Numbered from the stretch's first letter, positions 1 through 8,421 are shown. The stretch is 64,000 bases of DNA from Stenotrophomonas raiganjensis (SeqCode) (GCF_030658505.1 NZ_JAUTXR010000180.1:62001-126000), one strand, 5' to 3'. Translations and numbers: made by a program. The notes: generated by a model from the letters alone, not told the origin.

Positions 1-292
1 CCAGGTCCAGCGCCTGCGTGCCGATGTGTACCTGCCCGGCCCTTGCGCGGTGGACGGCGACACCGGCGTGTGGGCGATGGATGCGGAAGAAGCCACGCTG
101 AAGCGCGCGATGGTGGCCTGCAGCAGCCGCGTCATCGTTGCCGCGACCACAGAAAAACTCGGTGCCCGCGGCAACTGGCAGATCGCCAGCCTCGATGAAA
201 TCGACGACCTGGTCCTGACCACCTCGGCTCCGCCGGCGCTGGCCGCGCGCTTCCGCGCAGCCGGCATCGCCGTGCACCCCACTCCGCACTGA
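1..292 (+). CDS. DeoR-family transcriptional regulator, C-terminal part (5' end outside window)
   Basis: The open frame runs in from the left edge and ends at TGA 290-292. The visible 96 or so residues match the end of the DeoR sensor domain: a short strand with LPGPCAVDGDTGVW, then EEATLKRAMVACSSRVIVAA, which is the family's 'EA..KRAM' helix and strand, then a loop with TEKLG and the final strand before LTTSAPP. Members of this family bind sugar phosphates in this domain and repress sugar catabolic operons through an N-terminal helix-turn-helix, which lies outside the window. The MFS transporter begins 12 bases downstream on the same strand, so the two are probably co-transcribed. The inducer cannot be told from this fragment. 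Confidence 0.75.
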   Translation, partial: QVQRLRADVYLPGPCAVDGDTGVWAMDAEEATLKRAMVACSSRVIVAATTEKLGARGNWQIASLDEIDDLVLTTSAPPALAARFRAAGIAVHPTPH

Positions 293-304
293 GCGCACCG
301 CCCC

Positions 305-1438
305 ATGTCCCTTGCCAACCGCGCGCGTGCCGAACAGCACGCGACCCGCGCTGCGTTCTTCATTCCCGGCTTCGCCACCGCGCTGTGGGCCACCCTGGTG
401 CCGTTCGCAAAGGCACGCACCGGGATCAACGACGCCACGCTGGGCCTGGTGCTGCTCTGCCTCGGAGCCGGCTCGCTGCTGGCAATGCCCTTGTCCGGCG
501 TGCTGGCCGCGCGCCTGGGCTGCCGCCGGGTGATGGTCGCCAGCAGCCTGCTGATCTGCCTGACCGTCCCCGGCCTGGCGCTGGCCGGTTCGGCCTGGTC
601 ACTGGGGCTGGTGCTGTTCGTGTTCGGCGCCGCCGTGGGCGCGATGGACTGCACGATGAACGTGCAGGCCGTCATCGTCGAGCGCGAAGCACGGCGCGTG
701 ATGATGTCCGGCTTCCATGCCTTCTTCAGTATCGGCGGCTTCCTCGGCGCGGCCACCATGACGGTGCTGCTGTCCGCACAGCTGCCCCCCTTTGCCTCGG
801 TGCTGATCGGCGTTGGCGCCATGCTCTTGGTGATGCTGTTGTCGGCAGCGTACTGGCACAGCGAACGCATGCCGCACGACACACCGATGCTGGCCCTGCC
901 GCATGGCATCGTGCTGTTCATCGGCGTACTGGCCTTCGTCGCCTTCCTCGGCGAAGGCGCGATGCTGGACTGGAGCGCGGTGTTCCTCAGCGATGTACGG
1001 CACGTTGATGCCAGCCTGGCCGGCATCGGCTACGTGACCTTCACCCTGACCATGACCATCGCACGCCTGTTCGGTGATGCGCTGGTGGAGCGCGTGGGCC
1101 GCCAGCGCGCGATCGTGTTCGGCGGCCTGCTCGCCGCCAGTGGCGTGCTGGTGCTGACCCTGGTCACGCCGTGGCAGGCATCGCTGCTTGGTTATGTGCT
1201 GGTCGGCCTGGGCTGCGCCAACATCGCGCCGGCCCTGTTCTCGCTGGCCGGCCACCAGACCCGCATGCCGGGTGCGCTGGCGATCACTGCCGTGTCCACG
1301 CTCGGCTTTGCCGGCATCCTTGCCGGACCGGCACTGATCGGCTTTGCCGCCAACCACTTCGGCCTGATCGCCGCGTTCATCGGCGTGGCCACGGCCTTGC
1401 TGCTGGTGGCCGTGTCCACGCGTTGGCTGCGGGTGTAG
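305..1438 (+). CDS. MFS transporter (YbjJ/fucose-permease-like), 12 membrane spans
   Basis: This 377-residue protein is almost entirely hydrophobic segments, about 12 of them, as expected for a major facilitator inner-membrane transporter. The MFS loop 2-3 signature is recognisable in LAARLGCRRVM (about residues 68-78), and the corresponding loop of the second half is LVERVGRQRAIV. The N-terminal half resembles the YbjJ / FucP-like branch. It starts with ATG 12 bases after the DeoR-type regulator and probably forms one operon with it, which suggests uptake or export of a sugar or sugar-derived compound under that regulator. The substrate is not evident. The next gene is convergent, starting its 3' end 9 bases away. 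Confidence 0.8.
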   Translation: MSLANRARAEQHATRAAFFIPGFATALWATLVPFAKARTGINDATLGLVLLCLGAGSLLAMPLSGVLAARLGCRRVMVASSLLICLTVPGLALAGSAWSLGLVLFVFGAAVGAMDCTMNVQAVIVEREARRVMMSGFHAFFSIGGFLGAATMTVLLSAQLPPFASVLIGVGAMLLVMLLSAAYWHSERMPHDTPMLALPHGIVLFIGVLAFVAFLGEGAMLDWSAVFLSDVRHVDASLAGIGYVTFTLTMTIARLFGDALVERVGRQRAIVFGGLLAASGVLVLTLVTPWQASLLGYVLVGLGCANIAPALFSLAGHQTRMPGALAITAVSTLGFAGILAGPALIGFAANHFGLIAAFIGVATALLLVAVSTRWLRV

Positions 1439-1447
1439 CCCAAGGCA

Positions 1448-2953
1448 TCAACGCCGCCTGCGGCGCAGCTTCATCCGCACGCGCCGATAGCCGATCACCG
1501 TCGCCGTGGCACACAGCGCGGTGCCAGCAGCGCTCAGCAGCAGCAACACCGCCAACCGCACACCTTCCTGGCGCAGCATCGCCGGCAGGTCCCAGCTGTG
1601 CAGGAAGTAGAACAACCAGCGCCCCACCCGCTCGCGATGCCCCATCGTCAGCAACGGATCGCCGGTCGCCAGATCGATGTAGACGCGCGTCGCCTCGGCA
1701 TCACCGAAGTCCACCACGGCCACCGGGAAGCGGCGTACCGCCGCACCATTCATGGCCTCGGGCGCACGCGGATAAAAGAAGGCATCCGGTGCATGCAACA
1801 GCCCGAACCCCTGCATCGGGGCAACGGACATTGCCTGCGATTTCTGTTGCAACCACGCCACCGGCAGCAACTGCATCACCCGAAGATGCCCTTCGCCTTC
1901 AGACACGATGCGCGTATCGCCCTGCCCGTCCAGCAGCACCGCGAACAGTTCACCGCCGATGCGCCGCCACTGGATTTCCACTGGCCTGAACCGCTCGCCA
2001 TCGACCGCAGCCAGCAGCGCTGCAGGTTCACCCAGCATGCCATCCACGGCTGTCGCGCCGCCTCGATAGCGTTCGCTGTCGATCGCCTCGCGCGTGCTGC
2101 TGAAGATGCCCAGCGGATTCATCGACATCAGTCCACTGAAGATCCAGGTGAACACGAAGGCCGCTGCCACCAGACCGATAAGATGGTGCCAGCGCATCCA
2201 CGGCTCGACGTACGGCGTCTTTGCACCGGAACGATAGTGCCCACGGAAACGCCAGCGCCACACCCCCACTACGATGCCGCTGACCGCCGCCAGCGTGCAC
2301 AGTGCGGACAGCACGATCACCCCCCACGTCCACACCGGGTCCACCGACTGCATGCGCAGGAAATACAACCAGTGCAACCAGGCGCCCACATAGTTCCAGC
2401 GCTGCTGCGCCCGTGGTGCATCCAGCACCACCTCGCCGGTACGCGAGGACACGTACAGGTCGCCCGGCTGCGCACCGCCCACCTCCACCCGGTACAGCGG
2501 CCGATGCGCGTCCAGTGCACGCGAATGCGTCCAGCGGTCCTCGTCAACGCGCATCGCACCCACAAAGGCCTGGCCGCCGGCGAACTGTGCAGCGGATGCT
2601 TCAGCGCGCTGTGCCGACACCGGCAGCAGGGCCTGGCCGGTCACGGCAGACCAGGCGCCCACGTTGCTGCCACTTCGCACTACATACGCGGGCTCGCCAC
2701 GCAGCGTGGTCAGCGCCACGGCCTCCGGCTCGGCCTGCACCACGGCTGGCAGTACCGACAGCCCTTGCAGGTCGTGGGCATCAGCCAGCACCGGCAATGC
2801 CGCCAGCCGCTCACCGGGTGTCAGCTTCGGGTAACCGATGAACAGCATCACCATGCCGCTGGCAAACCACAGCAGCATCAACAGGCATCCGCCGATGCCC
2901 AGCCAGCGGTGCACCAGGTAGGTCCAGCGCTTGGCGGTGGATCGCAGCGACAT
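1448..2953 (-). CDS. PepSY-associated TM-helix protein (putative siderophore/metal reductase partner of TonB receptor)
   Basis: A 501-residue inner-membrane protein starting at ATG 2953, preceded by GAGGA inside the stop region of the upstream TonB receptor gene. The frame stays open further upstream, but that part overlaps the receptor gene and has no membrane or domain character. The N-terminus has the typical HRWLGIGGCLLMLLWF segment of PepSY_TM proteins, followed by spans near residues 190-230, 255-280 and at the C-terminus, with a large periplasmic region between. Proteins of this family are commonly encoded beside TonB-dependent receptors and are thought to act as ferric-siderophore reductases or periplasmic metal handlers. 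The gene lies 11 bases after the receptor gene, so both are one operon. Confidence 0.8.
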   Translation of the reverse strand: MSLRSTAKRWTYLVHRWLGIGGCLLMLLWFASGMVMLFIGYPKLTPGERLAALPVLADAHDLQGLSVLPAVVQAEPEAVALTTLRGEPAYVVRSGSNVGAWSAVTGQALLPVSAQRAEASAAQFAGGQAFVGAMRVDEDRWTHSRALDAHRPLYRVEVGGAQPGDLYVSSRTGEVVLDAPRAQQRWNYVGAWLHWLYFLRMQSVDPVWTWGVIVLSALCTLAAVSGIVVGVWRWRFRGHYRSGAKTPYVEPWMRWHHLIGLVAAAFVFTWIFSGLMSMNPLGIFSSTREAIDSERYRGGATAVDGMLGEPAALLAAVDGERFRPVEIQWRRIGGELFAVLLDGQGDTRIVSEGEGHLRVMQLLPVAWLQQKSQAMSVAPMQGFGLLHAPDAFFYPRAPEAMNGAAVRRFPVAVVDFGDAEATRVYIDLATGDPLLTMGHRERVGRWLFYFLHSWDLPAMLRQEGVRLAVLLLLSAAGTALCATATVIGYRRVRMKLRRRRR

Positions 2954-2964
2954 GGCGCGCGTCC

Positions 2965-5103
2965 TCAGAAGCGATGGTCGACGGTAAACTCGACGCGACG
3001 GTCCGCACCCAGCAGCCACTGCGTGCTGGTGTAGTACGCGGTGGCGTAGTACGCCTTGTCGAATACATTGAACAGGCGCGCGCTCACCCGCGTGCGCGGT
3101 GCCGCCTGCCAGGTCAACGCCAGGTCGGTGGTGCTGTAGCCGGGCAATTCCAATGTGTTGGCGTTGTCGGCGTAACGCTTGCCGGCATAGCGGACGCCGG
3201 CGGCGGCGTTCCAATCAGGCAGGAACTGCCAGCTCACCCACACATTGGCCAGGCGCTCGGCCACGTTCGGTGGCACGTTGCCATCACGCGAGACCAGCAT
3301 TGCCGGCGAACCGGTGGTCTCCAGGAAGTCCTCGAACTGGGCCTTCAATACCGTGGCATTGGCATCGAGCGACCAGCGTGGCGCGAAGGCCCAGTTCACG
3401 GACGCTTCAATACCGCGCGAGGTCTGCGCGCCCACCTGTACCCGGCGATCCGGCACCAGCGGGTCGCGGCTGAGCAGCCCGGTCTTGCGGATGCGGTACG
3501 CCGCCAGCGTCCACTCGCCACCATCGAACGCCTGTTTCAGGCCCACCTCGATCTGCCGCCCCTTGGCCAGGTCGAAGGCACCGTTGGCCGGGCTGATCAT
3601 CAACAGGCCGCTGACCGGGTCCGCCGCCTGCGAGTACTGCGCATACAGGCTCAACGTCGGCTGCAGCGCGAATACCGTGCCTGCGCGCCAGCCGGTGCTG
3701 CTGTAGGTTTTCGAGAACGCGTTCTGGCCGCTGATCAGATCGGTGCGATCGATGCGCGCGCGGTCGTGGCGCAGCCCACCCAGCACCGACCAGCGCTCGC
3801 TCAGCGCCAACCGGTCTTCCACGAACAGCGCGTATTGTTCGGCGGCGTTGCGGTAGCGCGGCAGGTTCGGCGCATCGCTGGCGAACTGGCCCGGCACCGG
3901 ATGGAACGGATCGACCGGGCCGGAGCTGCCGGCGTAGGTGTTGTTGGTGTGCTTGAAGTGCGCGCGGTTGGCGTCCAGGCCCACCGCGAAGTTGTTCGCC
4001 CAACCGCCCACATTTCCCTGCACGCGCAGCGTCGAGGTCAGCCCGGTCTGGTCCTGGTTGTGGGTGATCTCGGTGTTGCCCGAACGGTCGACCAACCCGG
4101 TTCGCGGGTTATAGACGTAGGCCTCGGCATTGCGCCAGTCGCGCTGGCTGTCGATCTGGTAGACGCGGGTGCGCCACTCCACGTTCGCGGTCGGCGTCCA
4201 CTGCGCATCGAGCTGCGTCCAGCGGTCGCGGTAGCGGATCTCGCTGTCCTCCACGTTGTAGTTGCGGTGACGCAGCGCCTCCAACTGGCGGCCATCCACC
4301 AGTGGCGTGCCGAAGTAGCGCATCGGCTGCTGGTAGCCCTGCGCATGGGTGAGCGTCAGCTGCAGGTCCGCACGCGGCTGCCACAGCAATGCCCCGGAGA
4401 ATGTCGCGTCACTGTTGCGCCCACGATCAACCCAGCCACCGCTGTAGTTGCCACTCACATCCAGCCGGTAGGCCAGCTCGGGCGTCAGCGCGCCACCGCT
4501 GCCGAAGCCCAGGCGCGCGGTGTCCTCGCTGCCCACGGTTATGCTGATCTCGTTCTCGATGGCGCCGCGCGTGGGCTTCTTCGGCACGATGTTGATCACG
4601 CCGCCGATCGCACCGTCGCCATGGATCACCGAGGCCGGTCCGCGCAGTACTTCGATGCGCTCGATCGACCAGGTATCGAACGGGAAGGTGATGCCCACGC
4701 CGCCGTACTGGCGCAGCCCGTCGTACAGCCGCATCACCGAGGCGCCATCGGTGAAGCCACGGCTGGACAGCGCACTCAGGCCGTTGCCCGGGTGCGGCAT
4801 CGCACTGATCGCACCTGCCCGGCTGATCGCATCGTTGAGGTTGCTGTCGCCGCGCTGTTCCAGCTGTTCGCGCGAAATCACCGTCAGGCTGGCCGGCGTC
4901 TGCAGCACGCTCAAGCCCAACGCAGAGCCTGCGCTGGCGGTGGATGACAGCTCACCGCTGCGGGTATCGATCACGCGTACGGTCTCCAGCGTGGTCGGGG
5001 GTGCCGCGTCGGCAGCAAGGGCAGAAGCGGAGTGCAGCAGCAGCGCGCAGGCGACAGACAGCGCCGCCCGGCGCAGGCGTGCGGAGTTGGGGTTCGTTTT
5101 CAT
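2965..5103 (-). CDS. TonB-dependent outer-membrane receptor (siderophore/metal type)
   Basis: A 712-residue receptor. ATG 5103 is chosen because it gives a clean signal peptide (MKTNPNSARLRRAALSVACA, then LLLHSASALAADA). The plug domain follows, with ISREQLEQRGD, SSRGFTDGASV and the strongly conserved IERIEVLRGPASVIHGDGA / GGVINIVPKKP block. The rest is a beta-barrel of alternating aromatic strands, and the protein ends in the outer-membrane C-terminal strand VEFTVDHRF. There is no extra N-terminal signalling domain, so it is not a FecA-type transducer. It sits between a DUF2946 gene upstream and a PepSY protein downstream, an arrangement seen around metal or siderophore uptake loci. The ligand (iron chelate or copper) cannot be decided from sequence alone. 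Confidence 0.88.
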   Translation of the reverse strand: MKTNPNSARLRRAALSVACALLLHSASALAADAAPPTTLETVRVIDTRSGELSSTASAGSALGLSVLQTPASLTVISREQLEQRGDSNLNDAISRAGAISAMPHPGNGLSALSSRGFTDGASVMRLYDGLRQYGGVGITFPFDTWSIERIEVLRGPASVIHGDGAIGGVINIVPKKPTRGAIENEISITVGSEDTARLGFGSGGALTPELAYRLDVSGNYSGGWVDRGRNSDATFSGALLWQPRADLQLTLTHAQGYQQPMRYFGTPLVDGRQLEALRHRNYNVEDSEIRYRDRWTQLDAQWTPTANVEWRTRVYQIDSQRDWRNAEAYVYNPRTGLVDRSGNTEITHNQDQTGLTSTLRVQGNVGGWANNFAVGLDANRAHFKHTNNTYAGSSGPVDPFHPVPGQFASDAPNLPRYRNAAEQYALFVEDRLALSERWSVLGGLRHDRARIDRTDLISGQNAFSKTYSSTGWRAGTVFALQPTLSLYAQYSQAADPVSGLLMISPANGAFDLAKGRQIEVGLKQAFDGGEWTLAAYRIRKTGLLSRDPLVPDRRVQVGAQTSRGIEASVNWAFAPRWSLDANATVLKAQFEDFLETTGSPAMLVSRDGNVPPNVAERLANVWVSWQFLPDWNAAAGVRYAGKRYADNANTLELPGYSTTDLALTWQAAPRTRVSARLFNVFDKAYYATAYYTSTQWLLGADRRVEFTVDHRF

Positions 5104-5232
5104 TTTTCCACGGCATGCAAGGCCACCCCGCAATGGCAGGGCAGCAATCAGAAAAGGGCAAGCACGCGCGTGCGGGCACCGGCCGTAGCCGGCAACCTCA
5201 TGGGAAAACGATCAATGCAACGCGCGTGCGGC

Positions 5233-5670
5233 TCAGACGGCCATCAAGGCCGGCGGCCCACGCGCTCCCAATGTGCCGCTGATCCGTTGCGGCAACGTCT
5301 GCACCGCACCGCGCAGTGCGCGGCACACCGGTGCCATCGGCGCCAACAGCAGCAATGCCGCCACCAACAGGGTGATCAACCGCGCTGCAATCAGGCAGTA
5401 ATCGCAGTCCACGCCCGTCTCATGATCGGCATGTGGATCGACAGCCGGCTTCGGCGTCGATTCGTCGTGCGGCATCGCCATCGCGTGATGGTCATGGTGC
5501 CCTTCCATCACGTGCTGCGCGTGCTGGGAATGATCCATCGCCGCCACCGGCACCGCCGCGGCCACGTGCCCGTGCACCAGCCAGCGGCTCACCAGCGGGG
5601 CGAGCAGCACCAGCAGCATGGCAAGCCAAGCCAGGGCCTGGAACCGGCGGTGGAGGACAGAATGACGCAC
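5233..5670 (-). CDS. DUF2946 family protein, His/Met-rich, probably metal related
   Basis: A 145-residue protein with an N-terminal hydrophobic segment (residues about 11-33), a central stretch very rich in His, Met and Asp (MDHSQHAQHVMEGHHDHHAM), a conserved CDYC motif near residue 90, a second hydrophobic segment and a C-terminal ARGPP motif. This is the DUF2946 layout. Such proteins are often found beside TonB receptors and copper genes, and the His/Met-rich loop with CxxC fits copper or another soft metal. It lies upstream of the TonB receptor on the same strand, with 129 bases between. A MerR-like dyad lies just upstream. Confidence 0.75.
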   Translation of the reverse strand: MRHSVLHRRFQALAWLAMLLVLLAPLVSRWLVHGHVAAAVPVAAMDHSQHAQHVMEGHHDHHAMAMPHDESTPKPAVDPHADHETGVDCDYCLIAARLITLLVAALLLLAPMAPVCRALRGAVQTLPQRISGTLGARGPPALMAV

Positions 5671-5696
5671 CCGGCCATTCTACGGGCCTGTGCCCA

Positions 5697-5717
5697 ACCT
5701 TGGACCCCATTCAGGGT
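5697..5717 (-). promoter_or_regulatory. Candidate MerR/CueR-type operator dyad upstream of the DUF2946 gene
   Basis: On the minus strand the 21 bases read ACCCTGAA-tgggg-TCCAAGGT, an imperfect inverted repeat bounded by ACC and GGT. This has the length and ends of CueR-family operators (ACC...GGT, 21 bp). No convincing -35/-10 pair with a 19-base spacer is seen around it, so this is a weak call. It rests on the dyad plus the likely metal role of the downstream genes. Confidence 0.28.
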
Positions 5718-5826
5718 TTACCCCCTGCGACACGGTGACGCAGGCCTGTGCGGCCGGCCAGCTCGATGGCCATGCCCTGACCCAGCGCTCTGTGGATCCA
5801 CGCCATTCGTGGAAGCGCCTCGCCCA

Positions 5827-6207
5827 TCAACTCGCGTACTGGGCCACACCATTACCAAACGACCAGTTTTCCCGCTTCACTTCCACCAGATTGATGAACA
5901 CGTCCTCGCGGCGGATGCCCACTGCCGCATGCAGGCCCTCGGCAATGCCCAGGTACAGCGCCTTCTTCTGCTCCAGCGTGCGCCCCTCGTTCCAGGTGAT
6001 CTGGATGCAGATGAAATCGTCGGTGCGGTCCACGCCCAGGTAGCCGGGATCGTAGATCAGCGTGCCGGGCGCGTGTTCCTGGAAGATCTGGAAGCGGTCG
6101 TTCTCCGGCACCCCCACCGCGCGCATGGCCTGGTAGATGGTTTCACCGACACGTTGCAGGTAGTCGGCGGACTTGCCTTTGCGAAGATCGATGCGGGCTA
6201 GCGGCAT
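5827..6207 (-). CDS. Tautomerase family protein (4-oxalocrotonate tautomerase-like)
   Basis: A 126-residue protein whose start at ATG 6207 leaves Pro at position 2 (MPLARIDLRKG). Pro2 becomes the N-terminal catalytic base of the tautomerase superfamily after Met removal. The frame is open further upstream, but starting there would bury this proline. The length matches the 120-130 residue long-form tautomerases (two fused beta-alpha-beta units) rather than the 62-residue 4-OT. Further conserved-looking segments are FQEHAPGTLIYDPGYLGV and the C-terminal VEVKRENWSFGNG. Substrate unknown. It is a single gene with no partner on the same strand. Confidence 0.82.
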   Translation of the reverse strand: MPLARIDLRKGKSADYLQRVGETIYQAMRAVGVPENDRFQIFQEHAPGTLIYDPGYLGVDRTDDFICIQITWNEGRTLEQKKALYLGIAEGLHAAVGIRREDVFINLVEVKRENWSFGNGVAQYAS

Positions 6208-6769
6208 GGCGGGGCTCCAGCGTGGATGGGCACGGCAATGGGCTGAGACTACGCCTGCCCGGGGCGATGGGACAGCGCAGGGGTGAAACCCTCTGCCTTC
6301 ACCCGTGGCACATTCCCGCCCGCGCGCGCTGGGTGACGTGATTGACATGGTAGCGCCGCACAGGAGTCGTCATATGCACGGTCGGCATGGGCGGCGATAT
6401 GCGCCATCAGTGATGGGCTGCACAGCGGGCGGGTGCCGCAGGGCACAGAACGGTGAACGCTTGGTGCGCCTGCACTCAGTTGAGAACTTTCCTTACAGAC
6501 CACTGTGATTGTGCGATCCGATGATCTCCGGGCCTAGGCAGATGCCTAGGCCGGGATTGGCGTCTCGAAAAAGCAAACCGAACGGATAGGTTGCGCAGCA
6601 ATGCGTAGCCGCAAGAATGCACCACCTGCCCTCAATGGCGGGCGGTGCGTGGGGATCACTCGATCCGCCGGGTGATTTTTCACTCCGTTGTGTTTGCCCC
6701 GGCACGCCAACCCGCACCGTCCGCCACCTTCACTCTGGAAGGTGGCTCCACGCCAGTGAGGGTTTCGCC
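6208..6769. other. 562-base intergenic region with several inverted repeats, no supported gene
   Basis: No reading frame here has a plausible start, ribosome site and protein-like composition. Three dyads are visible: a 7-bp stem at about 6281-6303 (GGGTGAA/TTCACCC), a perfect 9-bp stem at 6531-6552 (GGCCTAGGC, loop AGAT), and an imperfect 12-bp stem at about 6617-6646. None is followed by a T-run on either strand. The region must carry the promoters of the tautomerase gene (minus) and of the hypothetical gene at 6770 (plus), but I cannot assign hexamers with confidence. Confidence 0.5.
6723..6746 (+). promoter_or_regulatory. Perfect 9-bp stem, 6-base loop hairpin in leader of hypothetical gene
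   Basis: GCCACCTTC (6723-6731) and GAAGGTGGC (6738-6746) pair perfectly around ACTCTG. The hairpin ends 23 bases before the GTG start at 6770 and just before the GAGGG ribosome site. It lacks a T-run, so it is not a classical terminator. A role in leader RNA stability or translation control is possible but unproven. Confidence 0.35.
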
Positions 6770-7177
6770 GTGACCAACCGCACCGCCGTCCATCCCCGCC
6801 TGTTCGCCCTGATCGGCGACATCGCCGCCGACGTACCCGAGGACCTCGCACGCGAGATCGAGTGCGCCCTGCACGAACAGAATCTGCCCGTGCAGTCGCC
6901 TGCCTTCTTCACCTGCCTCAATGCCATCAACCATGCCGACGGTGATGACGGACAACCGTGCAGCAGCCTCACCCTTTGCGCCAGCAATCACGCCTCGCTA
7001 CGCCGCTCGCTGTCCGGGCTCAGTGCATTGCTCGATCTGCTGCAGGCGGGCGATCGAGCGCGCGCCGAGGGTGGCCCGGACCAGCAGTTGGGGGCCTTCC
7101 ACACTGATGGACTGATCGTGGCCGCGCGACAACTGGTACGCGAGGCGCATCACTGCCTCTCCGGCGGCGACGCCTGA
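6770..7177 (+). CDS. Hypothetical protein, 135 aa
   Basis: The start is placed at GTG 6770 because GAGGG lies 7 bases upstream. The frame is open upstream, but that portion runs through a hairpin and looks non-coding. The product (VTNRTAVHPRLFALIG...) is soluble, helical and moderately acidic, with segments such as DVPEDLAREIECALHEQ and a C-terminal helix DGLIVAARQLVREAHHCL. I do not recognise a family. It is followed on the same strand by another hypothetical gene 52 bases on. Confidence that it is coding rests on the ribosome site and on codon use like its neighbours. Confidence 0.55.
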   Translation: MTNRTAVHPRLFALIGDIAADVPEDLAREIECALHEQNLPVQSPAFFTCLNAINHADGDDGQPCSSLTLCASNHASLRRSLSGLSALLDLLQAGDRARAEGGPDQQLGAFHTDGLIVAARQLVREAHHCLSGGDA

Positions 7178-7229
7178 CCCGCCCGGATGCGCTCCCGCTA
7201 CAATCGCGCAGGGAACGCAGGAGGCCGCA

Positions 7230-7793
7230 GTGGACGCCGAACACCTGGAGTACTTCAAGGCCGCACTGGAAGGCCGCGCAACCGTGGGTTGGAACGTATG
7301 GTTTGCCGCCAACCAGCACGCGCTGGCACAACAGCTGAGCCGTCCTGCACTGCTGCGCTTGAAGTTCAGCAAACTGGATGAAGCCGAACGCCTGCTCGCC
7401 GAGGCCGGCATCGTGCCCAGCAGTACAGCGGGCAAACGCTACGAGATGTACTGCGCCCAGTTCTCGGCGGACGTGGTGGATGCGAACGGTCGCCCACTGC
7501 CGGCCCTCTGGCGCGCGGCGCACGGCGGTGCCATCGGCCTGCTGGCCGAGGGTGAGCAGGAGGCCGGCCAGGCGAAGCTGCTCGCCGAGTTCCGCCGCGT
7601 CCGCAAGCGCGGGCTGCAGCAGGCCCACGAATGGTTGGCCGATCTGTGCTTTGAAGGCGAGATGGAACTGACCAGCGGCAATGCCGAGGTGGGCCGTAGT
7701 CTGTTGGCGGTGGTGGTGCAGGTCGGCAGCGGCCACGACCTGTTGGATGCTACGGCGATGATCGCGCGCGAACTGCTGGACGGGCACGGCTGA
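7230..7793 (+). CDS. Hypothetical protein, 187 aa, possible helical-repeat protein
   Basis: The start is GTG 7230 with an AGGAGG ribosome site 5 bases upstream, which fixes it well. The product is alpha-helical and rich in Ala and Leu (LRLKFSKLDEAERLLAEAGI, AHEWLADLCFEGEMELTSG), reminiscent of helical repeat folds, but I cannot name a family. There is no signal peptide or membrane span. It follows the 6770 gene by 52 bases and precedes a minus-strand tRNA-Val with its terminator. Confidence 0.65.
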   Translation: MDAEHLEYFKAALEGRATVGWNVWFAANQHALAQQLSRPALLRLKFSKLDEAERLLAEAGIVPSSTAGKRYEMYCAQFSADVVDANGRPLPALWRAAHGGAIGLLAEGEQEAGQAKLLAEFRRVRKRGLQQAHEWLADLCFEGEMELTSGNAEVGRSLLAVVVQVGSGHDLLDATAMIARELLDGHG

Positions 7794-7837
7794 GTCGGTG
7801 CGCGCATTCGCGCTGATCCGGATGGATCGCAGGCAAC

Positions 7838-7866
7838 AAAAAAGCCCCCATCGCTGGAGGCTTCTT
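7838..7866 (-). terminator. Intrinsic terminator after tRNA-Val
   Basis: On the minus strand AAGCCTCC-agcga-TGGGGGCTT forms a GC-rich stem with one or two imperfect pairs and runs straight into TTTTTT. It begins 14 bases after the 3' end of tRNA-Val, so it ends that transcript. Confidence 0.8.
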
Positions 7867-7879
7867 TCGTTCTGCAACA

Positions 7880-7954
7880 TGGTGGGCGGTACAGGGATCG
7901 AACCTGTGACCCTTGCCGTGTGAAGGCAATGCTCTACCGCTGAGCTAACCGCCC
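7880..7954 (-). tRNA. tRNA-Val (anticodon CAC)
   Basis: A 75-base cloverleaf on the minus strand with the CCA end encoded. The acceptor stem is GGGCGGT/ACCGCCC, the D-arm GCTCAGCGGTAGAGC, the anticodon stem TTGCC/GGCAA with loop TTCACAC giving anticodon CAC (reads GUG), and the T-arm ACAGG-TTCGATC-CCTGT. A strong terminator lies directly downstream. Confidence 0.97.
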
Positions 7955-8044
7955 GGTGTGTTGCTGAGCCGCTCATTATAGGGGCTTTTCAGAGGCCGTC
8001 AACAGTTTTTCACATTCGTGTTCACGGGCGTTTCGAGGGCCGCC

Positions 8045-8066
8045 GCCGGGCATGGCCCGACGCTAC
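8045..8066 (-). repeat. SMAG-type palindromic repeat
   Basis: On the minus strand this reads GTAG-CGTCGGGC-CAT-GCCCGGC, a GTAG-headed short palindrome of the S. maltophilia SMAG type. It lies 1 base after the pilZ stop codon, a usual place for these elements at gene ends. Confidence 0.7.
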
Positions 8067-8067
8067 C

Positions 8068-8421
8068 TCACATCGTATGGGTCGGCTTGTCCGAGCCGGT
8101 CAGGCCGGCCAGCAGAGTCTCGATCTTGTGGCGCACGCCCTCGCCTTCGGCACCGTCGGCCAGCTGAACGCCGATGCCAGCGGTGCGGTTGCCCTGCGCG
8201 CCGGCCGGGGTCACCCAGATCACCTTGCCGGCCACCGGCAGGCGCTCGCTGGAATCGGGCAGGGTCAGCAGCAGGAACACCTCGTCGCCCAGGAAGTAGC
8301 GCTTGGGCGTGGGCACGAAGATGCCGCCATTCTTCACGAACGGCATGTACGCGCTGTACAGCGCGGCTTTGTCCTTCACGGCCAGGGACAGGATGCCCTG
8401 GCGGGCGTTGCTGGCACTCAT
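8068..8421 (-). CDS. pilZ: PilZ domain protein, type IV pilus biogenesis
   Basis: A 117-residue single-domain protein matching PilZ of the type IV pilus system: LSLAVKDKAALYSAYMPFVK at residues 11-30, GGIFVPTPKRYFLGDEVFLLL in the middle and the beta-barrel strands VAGKVIWVTP and TAGIGVQL. It lacks the RxxxR and (D/N)xSxxG pair needed for c-di-GMP binding, as is usual for true pilus PilZ in xanthomonads, which instead contacts PilB and FimX. The ATG overlaps the holB stop by four bases (ATGA), so it is translated coupled to holB, an arrangement conserved in Xanthomonas and Pseudomonas. Confidence 0.9.
   Translation of the reverse strand: MSASNARQGILSLAVKDKAALYSAYMPFVKNGGIFVPTPKRYFLGDEVFLLLTLPDSSERLPVAGKVIWVTPAGAQGNRTAGIGVQLADGAEGEGVRHKIETLLAGLTGSDKPTHTM

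Noticed and set aside
1598..3034. Long plus-strand frame of 478 residues opposite the PepSY gene
   Set aside because: Antisense shadow in GC-rich DNA: His/Arg/Gln-rich, no domain, and fully covered by two well-supported minus-strand genes. The same applies to long frames at 2974-4947, 12656-13987, 17438-18406, 23545-25548 and 28600-29877.
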